Counted from the stretch's first letter, positions 25,589 to 34,992 are shown. The stretch is 64,000 nucleotides of DNA from Nibribacter roseus (GCF_042662225.1 NZ_JBHSYQ010000016.1:186001-250000); one strand, 5' to 3'. Numbers and translations are program-made. The notes: generated from the letters alone by a model not told the origin.

Positions 25589-26335
25589 TTACAGACTTCT
25601 GTAAAAGTTATCTAGCAAAATGGCGGTTGCGGTACCCACATTCAATGACTCGGCCCCACCCCTGCCTGGTATGTGTACTGGTTTTGTCACCAGTTCCATT
25701 ATTTCTTGTCTAATGCCATGAGCCTCATTGCCCATAATTAACACACCTTGCGGTAATAATGACAACCGGTGAACGTTTTCACCTTGCAATGCTGCTCCGT
25801 ACACCTGAGTGTTTTGGGGCCTTTTTTCTAAAAACTGCAGTAAATCAACATAATGAGGCGTTATGCGGGTAAAAGAACCCATGGTAGCCGCAATAACTTT
25901 TTGATTGTAGAAATCAGCGCTGTTTTCCGAAAGAAAGATGTCTTTAAGACCATACCAATCTGCTATGCGAATAATAGTACCTAAATTGCCCGGGTCCCTT
26001 ACTTCATCCAGAGCCAGTACCAAATCATTTTCTGGCCAGGAATAAGCATGGGATGGTCGCATTTTAGCCACAGCCAAAGCCGCGTTGTTACTTTCCATGC
26101 TTCCGGCTTTAGCCAGATCTTCGGCGGTAACTATATGAAGGGTAAAACCTTTCTGCAACAGGTGGGTATGCTTTTGTTGAAATGACTCCGTAACAAGAAC
26201 TGTCTCTACCTCAAAACCTGACTGCAGCAGTTCTACTACGCTCTTTTCACCTTCTACCGTGAACGCTTGGTGAAGCAGCCGATATTTCTTTATTTGCAGT
26301 GACCTAATGTACTTCAAAAGTCCTTTTGAGATCAT
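25589..26335 (-). CDS. TrmH/SpoU family RNA 2'-O-methyltransferase
   Basis: The 248-residue SPOUT methyltransferase has an N-terminal RNA-binding substrate domain (LKYIRSLQIKKYRLLHQAFTVEGEKSVVELL) and the three SpoU motifs: LDEVRDPGNLGTIIRIADWYG (motif 1, about residues 108-128), VLIMGNEAHGI (motif 2) and IPGRGGAESLNVGTATAILL (motif 3, the knotted AdoMet site). It resembles rRNA 2'-O-methyltransferases such as RlmB; the exact nucleotide is not determinable. Its start overlaps, head to head, the longest frame of the BamA-like gene. Confidence 0.94.
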   Translation of the reverse strand: MISKGLLKYIRSLQIKKYRLLHQAFTVEGEKSVVELLQSGFEVETVLVTESFQQKHTHLLQKGFTLHIVTAEDLAKAGSMESNNAALAVAKMRPSHAYSWPENDLVLALDEVRDPGNLGTIIRIADWYGLKDIFLSENSADFYNQKVIAATMGSFTRITPHYVDLLQFLEKRPQNTQVYGAALQGENVHRLSLLPQGVLIMGNEAHGIRQEIMELVTKPVHIPGRGGAESLNVGTATAILLDNFYRSL

Positions 26336-28805
26336 AATCTTACTACGTTTGACGCCACGATTTTACGTATTCGGCGCGGTATTAACAATGCTGTGCCTGG
26401 GTATGGGCTGCTCGCCTACCCGCCACTTAGCAGAAAAAGAGCGGCTTCTGTGGAAAATTGACCTGGAGGGAGTAGACCAAACCAATAAATCTGAAATTGT
26501 TCCCCTATACCAGCAAACTCCCAACCGAAAGGTCTTGGGTTATCCTTTGTACCTGAACCTGTACTACTTAGGCAAGCGCTTCTATAACCCAGAAAAGATC
26601 AGGGAGAAAATAGCAGAGATAAATAATGAATACAACCTTAAGCTTCAGAAAGCCGGAAGCGACTCTGTAGAGGTTGACCGCTTGATTGAAAAAAAAGAAA
26701 GAAAATTAGCCAAAAAGCAAGTGAAACTGGAAGACGGCAACTGGCTAATGCGTACTGTTGGGGAACCACCAGCCATTTTCGACTCTCTAAAACTGGTTCA
26801 TACTGAAGAACAGATAAAAATTTATTTAAATGCGGAAGGCTTTTTCCGGAGTACGGTGACTTCCTCAACTGAGACCAAGAAAAAGAAAGTCTTTGCCACC
26901 ATCACCATTCAGGAAGATAAACCCTATATTATTTCCCAGCACACCTATGAGTTAGCTGACACGGCACTACTAAAACTTCTGAAGGCACCGGAAAACCCAA
27001 GTCTGATACAAGTAAACAAACGCTATGACGAAAGCGTGATTACGATGGAGCGTGCCCGCATAGAGCAGCTCTTGAAAAATAGCGGCTTTTATGATTTTCG
27101 GCAACAGTTTGTCACCTTCACCGCAGACACCAGTTACACCGACTATACCGTTAGATTAAAAACATTAGTCGCCAATCCCACTGATACTTCTCTACACAAG
27201 ATCTATTCTTTGCGCAACGTGTATTTTTATTCTGATGCAGGATTGAACAGGTTTGGATTGACCAGAGACACAGTGACCTTGGGTGATGTGCATTATTTAG
27301 CTTACAACCAGCGGGTGAAGCCAAGGATATTGAACCGGAAGATCATACTTAGGCCGGGTCAAACCTATTCCGCCACCAGAACTTTGAACAACCAGCGTAT
27401 TCTCTCCAACATGGACATGTTCAAGTTCACCACCATCAGCTATACCAAGGTGGCAGATTCAGTGGCACTGGACAATCCTAGGTTTGGCTTGCTTGATGCT
27501 CAGATCAATACGTTTCCCCTACCTCGGTACCAGGAGACCACTGAAATAGGTGGTACTTTTACAGAAGGAATTCCTGGCCCTTACGCCAGTATTAGGTTTA
27601 GGGTACGAAACATTTTTGGGGGCGCTGAAATTTTTGACATAGGCGGCAGGGCTGGTTATGAAGGGCAGTACCAGGCAGGTGAAGCGAGAGCAGGTAGACG
27701 TACAGAGATTGGTGCGGACATGGGGGTAACTTTCCCGCAAATTCTGATTCCTTTCCGCACAAATGACATCCTGATCCGCTATAACCCCAGAACTCGCTTT
27801 GGGGTTGGCTATACGTATGTAGACCGGAATGAATATACGCGTACCAATTTAGATTTTACCTATGATTATATCTGGCAAAGGCTGAACATTCACCAGTTTA
27901 TCTTCTCTCCTATTGATATCAACATAATCAGTACCCCGCGTATATCACAAAGCTTTCAGCAGGAACTGGATCGATTGGCTTCTTTGGGAAACCCGCTACG
28001 GCAAAGTTTTAACAATGCCTTCGTCTCTTCCATTAATTTCACCAGCCTATACAATACCGCCAATTACAACCAAACAAATGATGCCAAGCTTGTGCGCATA
28101 TTTTTGGAGTCTGGTGGTTTTCTGGGGCAATATTTAGCAGAAGCTTTCAACAACCTGGCAAGTTATAAATTTGCCAAAGCCAGCCTTGACTACCGCCGGT
28201 ACCACCCCGTGGGGCTGACCAGCATGTTTGTGTACAGAGCCAACGGCGGGGTAGCAAAACCTATTGGCGGATCATTGGTTTTGCCGTATGACAAGCATTT
28301 TTTTGCCGGTGGTTCCTCAAGTGTGAGAGCATGGCTTCCACGCCGCCTGGGCCCGGGTTCAAGCGCCCGCATCAACAGAGAAACAGGTGAATATATTCAT
28401 AGCTTTGAGCAGCCAGGCGAGATTTTACTTGAGTTAAATTCAGAACTGAGGTTTAGGATGTTCCGGTTTGGTAATACTAACGTTAATGGCGCCCTATTTC
28501 TAGATGCCGGTAACATTTGGTTATTTGAGGAAGGGCAGCAAGACACCAATTCCTCTGAAATAATATATCAGCCCGGAGGGGAGTTTGCTTTTGACCGCTT
28601 CTATAAAGAGTTGGCAGTGGGCACTGGTTTTGGGGTAAGATTAGACTTTACTTTTGCCATATTACGTTTTGATATTGCTACCAAAGTTTATGACCCTGCC
28701 CGTCCGGAGGGCAACCGCTATATCTTGACCACCTTTGAGCCAGGTAAACTGTTCAGCACCAACTCACAAACTACCTTCAACTTAGGTATTGGGTATCCGT
28801 TTTAA
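26307..28805 (+). CDS. BamA/TamA-like outer membrane protein (POTRA plus D15 barrel), probable lipoprotein
   Basis: An 832-residue envelope protein. The N-terminus has a lipobox (MLCLGMGC) followed by PTRHLAEKERLLWKIDLEG, then POTRA-like repeats (about 80-400; e.g. YDESVITMERARIEQLLKNSGFYDF and VKPRILNRKIILRPGQTYSATRTLNNQRILSNMDMFKF) and a C-terminal bacterial surface antigen barrel with FFAGGSSSVRAWLPRRLGPG, the LE-NSE-RFR repeat and a closing FNLGIGYPF. A lipidated TamA/BamA relative of this kind is common in Bacteroidota. The start is uncertain: the ATG at 26307 overlaps the divergent methyltransferase by 29 bp, while a TTG at 26349 or an ATG at 26388 avoids this and gives a more normal signal peptide. 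Confidence 0.9.
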   Translation: MYFKSPFEIIILLRLTPRFYVFGAVLTMLCLGMGCSPTRHLAEKERLLWKIDLEGVDQTNKSEIVPLYQQTPNRKVLGYPLYLNLYYLGKRFYNPEKIREKIAEINNEYNLKLQKAGSDSVEVDRLIEKKERKLAKKQVKLEDGNWLMRTVGEPPAIFDSLKLVHTEEQIKIYLNAEGFFRSTVTSSTETKKKKVFATITIQEDKPYIISQHTYELADTALLKLLKAPENPSLIQVNKRYDESVITMERARIEQLLKNSGFYDFRQQFVTFTADTSYTDYTVRLKTLVANPTDTSLHKIYSLRNVYFYSDAGLNRFGLTRDTVTLGDVHYLAYNQRVKPRILNRKIILRPGQTYSATRTLNNQRILSNMDMFKFTTISYTKVADSVALDNPRFGLLDAQINTFPLPRYQETTEIGGTFTEGIPGPYASIRFRVRNIFGGAEIFDIGGRAGYEGQYQAGEARAGRRTEIGADMGVTFPQILIPFRTNDILIRYNPRTRFGVGYTYVDRNEYTRTNLDFTYDYIWQRLNIHQFIFSPIDINIISTPRISQSFQQELDRLASLGNPLRQSFNNAFVSSINFTSLYNTANYNQTNDAKLVRIFLESGGFLGQYLAEAFNNLASYKFAKASLDYRRYHPVGLTSMFVYRANGGVAKPIGGSLVLPYDKHFFAGGSSSVRAWLPRRLGPGSSARINRETGEYIHSFEQPGEILLELNSELRFRMFRFGNTNVNGALFLDAGNIWLFEEGQQDTNSSEIIYQPGGEFAFDRFYKELAVGTGFGVRLDFTFAILRFDIATKVYDPARPEGNRYILTTFEPGKLFSTNSQTTFNLGIGYPF

Positions 28806-28817
28806 GCCTTTATTTAT

Positions 28818-28912
28818 AGTTGTTCGTTATTAGTTGTTCGTTATTCGAGATCAAAAATCAACGATCAATAAACCAATTAGAAAACGAGTAACGAATAACG
28901 AACAACGAAACT
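28818..28912. repeat. Heptamer array A: inverted pair of 7-bp tandem repeats
   Basis: Left arm (28818-28847) reads GTTGTTC, GTTATTA, GTTGTTC, GTTATTC. Right arm (28885-28912) reads GAGTAAC, GAATAAC, GAACAAC, GAAAC, the reverse complement of the same GTTRYTC word. The period is exactly 7 bp in both arms. It fills the convergent gap between the BamA-like gene and the E1 gene and reaches the E1 stop codon. Confidence 0.85.
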
Positions 28913-30992
28913 AGTACTCCAGCAATTCTGTAAGGGCAGCCAGCACTTTGTCTGCATTTGGGAGCATCATTTTCTCCAGTTCTACATTCAAAGGCACAGC
29001 CGGCAGGTTTTCAGCACCAAGCGTGAATACAGGGGCATCTAGTTTGGTAAAACAAGTGCGGTTTATTCTTCCGGCTAATGACTCTGCAAACGAATTAAGT
29101 AAAGGTTCTTCGGTGAGGACTAACACTTTCCCGTGCCGTTCTACAGCCTGCTGCACCATTTCAAAATCCAGAGGGTTCAGAGTACGTAAGTCCACTATTT
29201 CTACTGAGCCGGGCAATTGCTTGCTTGCTGATTTTGCCCAATATACGCCCATTCCGTAGGTAATGACAGCCAGTGAATTCCCTCTTCTCACCTGCTCTTC
29301 GCTTGCCTGCTGCACAACGTTTCCTTTGCCGAGCGGTAGCACATAATCCGCGTCAGGTTCAATTGTTTTGGCTTCCTCGGTACCAGGTACTTTTGACCAA
29401 TACAAGCCTTTGTGCTCCAGCATGACCACAGGGTTAGGGTCCAGAAATGCTGCTTTCATCAGCCCTTTAATGTCAGCGGCGTTACTTGGGTAGACCACTT
29501 TTATACCTCTGATATTTAACAAGGTTGATTCTACGCTGCCGGAATGGTAAGGACCTCCCCCGCCGTAGGCCCCAATAGGAACTCTAATGAGAGACTGAAT
29601 TGGAAACTTGCCCATGCTCAGGTAACAGCTCTTAGACAGTTCTTCTACCAACTGGTTGATGCCCGGCCATATGTAATCAGCAAACTGTATCTCAACAATG
29701 GGCTTTGCCCCTACGGCAGACATTCCGGCGGTTGACCCTATGATATAAGCTTCCTGAATGGGTGTATTAAATACGCGGTGGTCACCGTACTTCTTAGCTA
29801 ACAGAGCTGCCTCGCGGAAAACTCCACCTAATTCGCCTCCCACATCCTGGCCATAAAACAGAGCCTCAGGGTATTGTTTCAGAATCTCGTCCACTGCATG
29901 CAAGGCAGCATCTACCATGGTAGTTTTCTCGCCTTTCAATGGGCTTCTCTGGCCTTTTTCTTCTACCACCGGGGTGGGTGCAAACTCATGCAAATGAAAA
30001 GATGCTGGTTCAGGATCCGCTGCTAGCTGCGCTTTATCAAACTGTGTTTGCACCTCATGCCTTACCTGCTCTTCCAAAACATACAATTCTTCTTCAGCAG
30101 AACCAGTTGCCAGTAGCTGCTGCTTTAAAATTGGAATAGGGTCTTGCAGGGCGTGCTCTTGAAGATTGTCTCCGCGGTACCACTCGCGCCTCACGCCGGA
30201 GGTATGGTGACCTAACAACGGACATGTTGCATGAACCAGCACTGGTTTTCTTTCTTGGCGGGCAATTCTAAAAGCCTCCTGCATTCCCGTATAAGAATGG
30301 ACAAAGTCTGCCCCGTCAACCCGTAGCCTTTCCATGCTTTTAAAACCGGCTGCATACTCATAGGCATCCATGGCGCGCATTTCTTCGGCCCTAGCCGATA
30401 TTCCCCAACCATTGTCCTGCACCAGAAAAATAATAGGTAGCTGCTTTAGAACGGCCATCTGGAAAGCCTCAGCCACTTCTCCTTCCGTTACTGATCCGTC
30501 TCCTAAAGAACATAGTACAACCCGACCCTCTGACGAGTCTTCTAAACCGGCTGTTTCTAAATACTTCAAGGCATGCGCCATGCCCGTAGCTGGTATGGCC
30601 TGCATACCGGTAGCGGAACTTTGGTGCGGAATAACCGGAAAACCAGCACGACGGAGTGAAGGGTGGCCGTAATAGGTCCTGCCCCCGCTAAAGGGATCGT
30701 CCGCTTTAGCCATGAGTTGTAGCATTAGCTCATAAGGCTTTAGGCCCAAACCTAAAAGAATAGATTCATCGCGGTAGTAAACAGAAAGAAAATCTCTTTC
30801 TGTTAGTTGGAAAGCAGTGGCTAATTGTATAGCCTCGTGGCCTCTGGAAGTACTGTGTACATATTTACTGGAGATGGCCCTGTTTTCTTCAAATATGTCT
30901 GCCATTGATTTGGCAGTTACCATTAATTTATAGGCTTTTAGAAGAAGGTCAACGTGTACTTGAGTAGGGGTCTCTACAGTAGCTGGAGTCAT
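28911..30992 (-). CDS. 2-oxo acid dehydrogenase E1 component, fused alpha and beta subunits
   Basis: Thiamine-diphosphate enzyme that decarboxylates a 2-oxo acid and acylates the lipoyl E2; branched-chain (2-oxoisovalerate) specificity is likely but not proven. In the 693-residue protein, residues 1-330 are the alpha domain (YVHSTSRGHEAIQLATAFQL; the ThDP/Mg motif GDGSVTEGEVAEAFQMAVL...VQDNGWGIS) and 355-693 the beta domain (DVGGELGGVFREAALLAKKYG, FNTPIQEAYIIGSTAGMSAVGAKPIVEIQFADYIWPG, GGGPYHSGSVES). The linker (~325-355) is variable. The alpha-beta fusion is common in Bacteroidota. E2 and E3 are not nearby. Confidence 0.93.
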   Translation of the reverse strand: MTPATVETPTQVHVDLLLKAYKLMVTAKSMADIFEENRAISSKYVHSTSRGHEAIQLATAFQLTERDFLSVYYRDESILLGLGLKPYELMLQLMAKADDPFSGGRTYYGHPSLRRAGFPVIPHQSSATGMQAIPATGMAHALKYLETAGLEDSSEGRVVLCSLGDGSVTEGEVAEAFQMAVLKQLPIIFLVQDNGWGISARAEEMRAMDAYEYAAGFKSMERLRVDGADFVHSYTGMQEAFRIARQERKPVLVHATCPLLGHHTSGVRREWYRGDNLQEHALQDPIPILKQQLLATGSAEEELYVLEEQVRHEVQTQFDKAQLAADPEPASFHLHEFAPTPVVEEKGQRSPLKGEKTTMVDAALHAVDEILKQYPEALFYGQDVGGELGGVFREAALLAKKYGDHRVFNTPIQEAYIIGSTAGMSAVGAKPIVEIQFADYIWPGINQLVEELSKSCYLSMGKFPIQSLIRVPIGAYGGGGPYHSGSVESTLLNIRGIKVVYPSNAADIKGLMKAAFLDPNPVVMLEHKGLYWSKVPGTEEAKTIEPDADYVLPLGKGNVVQQASEEQVRRGNSLAVITYGMGVYWAKSASKQLPGSVEIVDLRTLNPLDFEMVQQAVERHGKVLVLTEEPLLNSFAESLAGRINRTCFTKLDAPVFTLGAENLPAVPLNVELEKMMLPNADKVLAALTELLEY

Positions 30993-31013
30993 AAGCTAAC
31001 ATTTGTTTGTCAT

Positions 31014-31044
31014 CTAAATTACGGGTAAAACCGCAGAATGCAAA
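31014..31044 (-). promoter_or_regulatory. Probable promoter of the E1 gene
   Basis: On the minus strand TTTG (31044-31041), a 19-bp spacer and TAATTTAG (31021-31014) resemble TTTG-N19-TAnnTTTG with one mismatch, ending 22 bp before the ATG. Confidence 0.45.
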
Positions 31045-31072
31045 ATTCTAGAACAGATGAGGTATCAATGTG

Positions 31073-31107
31073 TTTTAGACCTATTTTTGCCAAAACAGCT
31101 CAAAAAC
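31073..31107. repeat. PE8: palindromic element in front of hemF
   Basis: TTTTAGACCTATTTTTG, CC, AAAACAGCTCAAAAAC. It ends 17 bp before the hemF ATG (31125) and lies in the divergent gap with the E1 gene. Confidence 0.8.
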
Positions 31108-31124
31108 AGGCTAACTTTATACGC

Positions 31125-32021
31125 ATGAAAGAGAAAATAGAACAATGGTTCAAGAATTTTCAGGAGCGACTAAGCTCGGCACTGGAAAACTGTGATGGCC
31201 AAGCCCGCTTTCAGGAAGATCTTTGGCAACGCCCGGGTGGCGGCGGCGGGGCTGCAAGAGTCATTCAAAATGGAGCTGTTTTTGAGAAGGGCGGTGTCAA
31301 CTTCTCTGCGGTAGAAGGGGTGTTGCCGGAAAAAGCGGCCAAGGCTCTTCTGCTGCCGGACCCGAATTTCTTTGCTACCGGTGTTTCTGTCGTCCTGCAT
31401 CCTGAGAATCCGCATGCGCCCATCACCCACATGAACGTGCGCTATTTTGAAGCCGGTAACGGAGAGGCTTGGTTTGGCGGCGGCATTGACCTCACGCCTG
31501 TTTATGTAAATAAGCCGCAGGTGCGTTTCTTCCATCAGGAGCTCAAGAAAACCTGTGACCGATTTGACGCTACTTACTATCCAGAATTCAAGAAATGGGC
31601 AGATGATTACTTCTACATTCCTCACCGAGAGGAAACAAGAGGTGTGGGCGGCATCTTCTTTGACCGGCTCTCTGCTACCCCTGAAATAAGCATTGAAGAT
31701 CGGTTTGCCTTTGTGCAAGCCGTTGCCGAAACCTTTGCCCCTACTTATACCGCCATAGTAAATGAGAACCGTTATCTACCTTACAGTGAGCAGGAAAAAG
31801 AATGGCAACTGATCAGACGGGGCCGATATGTAGAATTCAATCTTGTGAATGACCGGGGCACCAAATTCGGATTAGAAACAAACGGACGCACAGAATCTAT
31901 TCTTATGAGTTTGCCGCCATTAGCCAGTTGGCACTACAGCCATTCTCCGGCTGAGGGAACAGCAGAAGCTGAAGCGTTAGCATCATTCAGAAAAGGTATT
32001 GACTGGGTAAACCTTCCTTGA
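31125..32021 (+). CDS. hemF: Oxygen-dependent coproporphyrinogen III oxidase
   Basis: Oxidative decarboxylation of coproporphyrinogen III to protoporphyrinogen IX in heme synthesis under oxygen. The 298-residue product has RPGGGGGAARVIQNGAVFEKGGVNFS, VVLHPENPHAPITHMNVRYFE, WFGGGIDLTPVYV, FYIPHREETRGVGGIFFDRL and the C-terminal RRGRYVEFNLVNDRGTKFGLETNGRTESILMSLPP, all diagnostic for HemF. I used the ATG at 31125: a longer frame from 31038 only translates the PE8 repeat. The PAP2 gene starts 2 bp after the stop. Confidence 0.97.
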   Translation: MKEKIEQWFKNFQERLSSALENCDGQARFQEDLWQRPGGGGGAARVIQNGAVFEKGGVNFSAVEGVLPEKAAKALLLPDPNFFATGVSVVLHPENPHAPITHMNVRYFEAGNGEAWFGGGIDLTPVYVNKPQVRFFHQELKKTCDRFDATYYPEFKKWADDYFYIPHREETRGVGGIFFDRLSATPEISIEDRFAFVQAVAETFAPTYTAIVNENRYLPYSEQEKEWQLIRRGRYVEFNLVNDRGTKFGLETNGRTESILMSLPPLASWHYSHSPAEGTAEAEALASFRKGIDWVNLP

Positions 32022-32023
32022 TC

Positions 32024-32596
32024 ATGGAAAAACTAAAATCTTTTGACCAGTCTCTTTTTGTTGAGCTGAACAGCCACCACTCCCCTTTCTGGGATGCACT
32101 CATGGTGTTCGTCTCAAATAAATATGTATGGTTCCCTTTTTACCTGTTGTTGGTTTGCCTGCTCATTTACTTTTACCGCCGCAGGGGTGCTTTAATGGTG
32201 CTTACACTGGCAGCAAGCGTAGGTCTGGCAGATTTTGTTTCTTCAGGTATTTTTAAGCCATTCTTTGAGAGGCTCAGACCTTGTCATGAAGAGGTGCTGG
32301 GAGCAACTATTTTTGTGGTGGACGGTTGCGGTGGGCGCTACGGATTTGTTTCGTCACATGCGGCAAATTCATTTGCCATAGCCGTATATGTCATTTTTTT
32401 GCTTAAGCCAAGGCAATGGCTCCTAAAAGTGTTTTTGGTGTTTTGGGCGGTTCTTATTTCCTATAGCCGTGTTTATCTGGGTGTGCATTATCCCGGAGAT
32501 ATAATGGTTGGAGCCATTATTGGCTGTTTGGCAGCGTGGCTAGGTCTTTATTTGTATAAAATTATTAGCCAGCGCTACTCATATTGGCTTACTTGA
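32024..32596 (+). CDS. PAP2 family membrane phosphatase
   Basis: A 190-residue protein with about five transmembrane helices and the three-part acid phosphatase signature: KPFFERLRPCHE (KxxxxxxRP), VSSHAANSFA (PSGH-like, here SSHAANS), and SRVYLGVHYPGDI (SRxxxxxHxxxD). It probably dephosphorylates undecaprenyl pyrophosphate or another lipid phosphate outside the membrane. The ATG at 32024 follows the hemF stop; a TTG at 32018 overlapping hemF is less likely. Confidence 0.93.
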   Translation: MEKLKSFDQSLFVELNSHHSPFWDALMVFVSNKYVWFPFYLLLVCLLIYFYRRRGALMVLTLAASVGLADFVSSGIFKPFFERLRPCHEEVLGATIFVVDGCGGRYGFVSSHAANSFAIAVYVIFLLKPRQWLLKVFLVFWAVLISYSRVYLGVHYPGDIMVGAIIGCLAAWLGLYLYKIISQRYSYWLT

Positions 32597-32600
32597 TTTT

Positions 32601-32640
32601 CTGTTTTTGTCCTTAATTTTTAAATACAGGCCAAAAACAG
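32601..32640. repeat. PE9: intergenic palindromic element
   Basis: CTGTTTTTGTCCTTAATTTTT and AAATACAGGCCAAAAACAG; the outer CTGTTTTTG/CAAAAACAG stem is perfect. It occupies the convergent PAP2/ribE gap, ending 4 bp from the ribE stop. Confidence 0.82.
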
Positions 32641-32644
32641 GAAA

Positions 32645-33232
32645 TTATTTATTCAACAGCCGTGCTACGTATTTACCAATGATATCAAACTCTAAGTTGA
32701 CTTTGTCACCAGGCTTTACAGACTTTAAATTGGTGAAATCATAGGTGTAAGGAATTATAGCCACCGAGAAAAAATCTGCACCAGATTCTACCACAGTAAG
32801 GCTTATGCCATTTATACAAATGGAGCCTTTTTCAACGGTTACATTTCCGGCAGACTGCGGTTCATACTGAAAACGGTACAACCAGCTTCCTTGTTGGTCT
32901 ACTACTTTCTGGCAAATACCAACCTGGTCTACATGCCCCTGCACAATGTGTCCGTCGTACCGGCTACCGGCAAGAAGGCAACGTTCCAGGTTTACAAAAT
33001 CACCTTTTTTTAGCTCTCCTAAATTGGTGCGGTTTAGAGTTTCAGCAATGGCGGTAACGGTATAGGTATCACCGTCTAGAGCTACCACTGTTAGGCATAC
33101 GCCATTATGCGCCAGGCTCTGGTCAATTTTCAATTCTGAGGTAAACGGACACCGCAACACAAAGTGTTTGTTGCTCTGCTCCTCTCTCATCTCAACAACC
33201 TCTCCTATTGCTTCTATTATTCCTGTGAACAT
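32645..33232 (-). CDS. ribE: Riboflavin synthase, alpha subunit
   Basis: Dismutates two 6,7-dimethyl-8-ribityllumazine molecules to riboflavin. The 195-residue product starts MFTGIIEAIGEV, the family's invariant opening, and contains the two repeated lumazine-binding domains: HNGVCLTVVALDGDTYTV...LNRTNLGELKKGDFVNLERCL then GHIVQGHVDQVG, and SICINGISLTVVESGADFFSV...TNLKSVKPGDKVNLEFDIIGKYV. A longer frame (33262) would add residues encoded by heptamer array B and should be rejected. No FMN riboswitch is visible upstream. Confidence 0.97.
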   Translation of the reverse strand: MFTGIIEAIGEVVEMREEQSNKHFVLRCPFTSELKIDQSLAHNGVCLTVVALDGDTYTVTAIAETLNRTNLGELKKGDFVNLERCLLAGSRYDGHIVQGHVDQVGICQKVVDQQGSWLYRFQYEPQSAGNVTVEKGSICINGISLTVVESGADFFSVAIIPYTYDFTNLKSVKPGDKVNLEFDIIGKYVARLLNK

Positions 33233-33242
33233 TTTCTTAAAT

Positions 33243-33387
33243 GTGTAATGATTAATGAGCAATGATTATTGGTAGTTTTACTTCAATGCTCATTATTTTT
33301 TTAAAAAAAGGAAATGAAAAGTTCAATGATTGTAAAGAGAACAAGCTTAGGTAATAATCATTACTCATTGTTCATTGATCATTACAA
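33243..33387. repeat. Heptamer array B: inverted pair of 7-bp tandem repeats
   Basis: Left arm (33243-33271) reads TAATGAT, TAATGAG, CAATGAT, TATTGG. Right arm (33352-33387) reads AATAATC, ATTACTC, ATTGTTC, ATTGATC, ATTAC, the reverse complement word (NYAATGA). About 80 bp lies between, with further partial words (CAATGCTCATTATT, GTTCAATGATTG). It fills the gap between ribE and the sugar transferase gene. Confidence 0.85.
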
Positions 33388-33390
33388 AAA

Positions 33391-34797
33391 CTACTTCCCT
33401 CTTCCCTCAATAATAATTTTGATGGTGTACATAAGTACTCGAAAATCCATGGCTAGAGACATGTTTTCTATGTACAAGATGTCGTATTTGAGGCGTCTGA
33501 CCATTTCCTGCACATTTTGGGCATATCCAAACTTGACCTGCCCCAGTGAGGTGATGCCTGGTCTTACGCGCTGCAAGTGGCGGTAATGAGGGGCTTCCTG
33601 CATAATAAGGTCAATGAAGAACTGTCGCTCTGGGCGTGGCCCTACAATGCTCATGTCACCAATCAGCACGTTGAAAAACTGCGGAAGCTCATCGAGCCTC
33701 ACTTTGCGCATAAACCGCCCAATTTTAGTCACCCTTGGATCTGTGTCAGAAGAAAGCGCCGGCCCCATTTTCTCGGCATCAGTATACATGCTGCGGAACT
33801 TGTAGATCTGGAACGGCTTACCATGTAAACCTACCCTTTCCTGCGAGAAAAAAATAGGCCCCGGCGAAGACATTTTGACCATAAAACCCAGAAAAGCATA
33901 CAGCGGTGAAAACAGTACCAACACTATGACGGCGGCACTTAAATCAAAGGCTCTCTTGAGTATCTGCTGCCAAATAGGCATCAGGTCGCGCTTAATTTCA
34001 ATAAGCGGGCTTCCGAACAAATGCTGCACCTTCACCGATCCCAGTAAAATCTGGTACACATCGGCCAAAATACTGATGCGCACATTCTCCCCTTCCAATG
34101 AGCTTAAAATTTGTTCAATGAGCTTGTGCTCTGATGGCTCAATGGCAATGACAACCTCTTCAATCTTATGCTGCTGAATAACTTCAGGCAAGCCTCTAAA
34201 AGAACCCAGGCATGGCAGTTGCTCCTGAAACGAGTCGGGTTGGGTTGGTTGACTTTGCACAAATCCCAGAAACTTGAGCCCTAAGTGGTGGTTGTTGCTT
34301 TTTACCTCTTCATACACCTCGCGTGCGTTAACGCTTGATCCAACCAATACAGAGTTGAAAAAGACTTTGCCGTCTTTCACCAATCTCTTCAGGTGAAAAA
34401 GCGCAATCATCTTAAAAACTACCGCCAGTAAAAAATGGATAATAAAATACGAGACGATGGGTTTGAAGTAAAGTTCAGTATTGAGCATGATGGGGTCTTC
34501 CACCAGAAAAGCTATCAATACAGCCACTGCCCCACTAAAAGAGATGGTGCCTAAGTTCAAAAATTCCCTGAACCTGGAGAGCCGGAATACATGACGGTAG
34601 CGTCCAAGTAACGCATATAAAATCACCCAGAAGGAAGCAACTATTAAAGATCTGCCCACAATAAGGGGAATTTTGATTCCGGCAGCCTCAAAGAAGAAGT
34701 CGTAACGGGAGAAGTAGAAAACCAGCCATGCTAAAAATGCCGCCACAAAATCGGCGAGCACAATTTTATAAACATGTACATTTCGGTTGAAGCGCAT
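33391..34797 (-). CDS. Polyprenyl-phosphate sugar-1-phosphate transferase (exopolysaccharide initiating)
   Basis: The 468-residue protein has four or five N-terminal membrane helices, a central nucleotide-binding-like region (KVFFNSVLVGSSVNAREVYEEV, about residues 145-165), a further membrane segment (FDLSAAVIVLVLFSPLYAFLGFMV), and the catalytic bacterial sugar transferase domain from about residue 280: SSPGPIFFSQERVGLHGKPFQIYKFRSM, GRFMRKVRLDELPQFFNVLIGDMSIVGPRPE and RVRPGITSLGQV. This is the WbaP/CpsE type that loads the first sugar phosphate onto undecaprenyl phosphate. No other capsule genes are adjacent. Confidence 0.94.
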   Translation of the reverse strand: MRFNRNVHVYKIVLADFVAAFLAWLVFYFSRYDFFFEAAGIKIPLIVGRSLIVASFWVILYALLGRYRHVFRLSRFREFLNLGTISFSGAVAVLIAFLVEDPIMLNTELYFKPIVSYFIIHFLLAVVFKMIALFHLKRLVKDGKVFFNSVLVGSSVNAREVYEEVKSNNHHLGLKFLGFVQSQPTQPDSFQEQLPCLGSFRGLPEVIQQHKIEEVVIAIEPSEHKLIEQILSSLEGENVRISILADVYQILLGSVKVQHLFGSPLIEIKRDLMPIWQQILKRAFDLSAAVIVLVLFSPLYAFLGFMVKMSSPGPIFFSQERVGLHGKPFQIYKFRSMYTDAEKMGPALSSDTDPRVTKIGRFMRKVRLDELPQFFNVLIGDMSIVGPRPERQFFIDLIMQEAPHYRHLQRVRPGITSLGQVKFGYAQNVQEMVRRLKYDILYIENMSLAMDFRVLMYTIKIIIEGRGK

Positions 34798-34992
34798 TCT
34801 TAATGATTAACCAGCTACTTTTTTAGTAAAGCCCGTCTTTCCATCTGCAAAGCTACAAGCAAAAATGAAATACCGGCAGATAAATTAAGACTTCAGCAGT
34901 AGAGCGATGCTAAATTTACACCTTAAACAGTCATAAATAATTTTAAAACCGGCAAAAACGAATTAAACAGACCCTGATACCGTGGGAATTTC

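Noticed and set aside
32645..33262. FMN riboswitch upstream of ribE
   Set aside because: The upstream region is heptamer array B; no RFN-type conserved blocks are visible.
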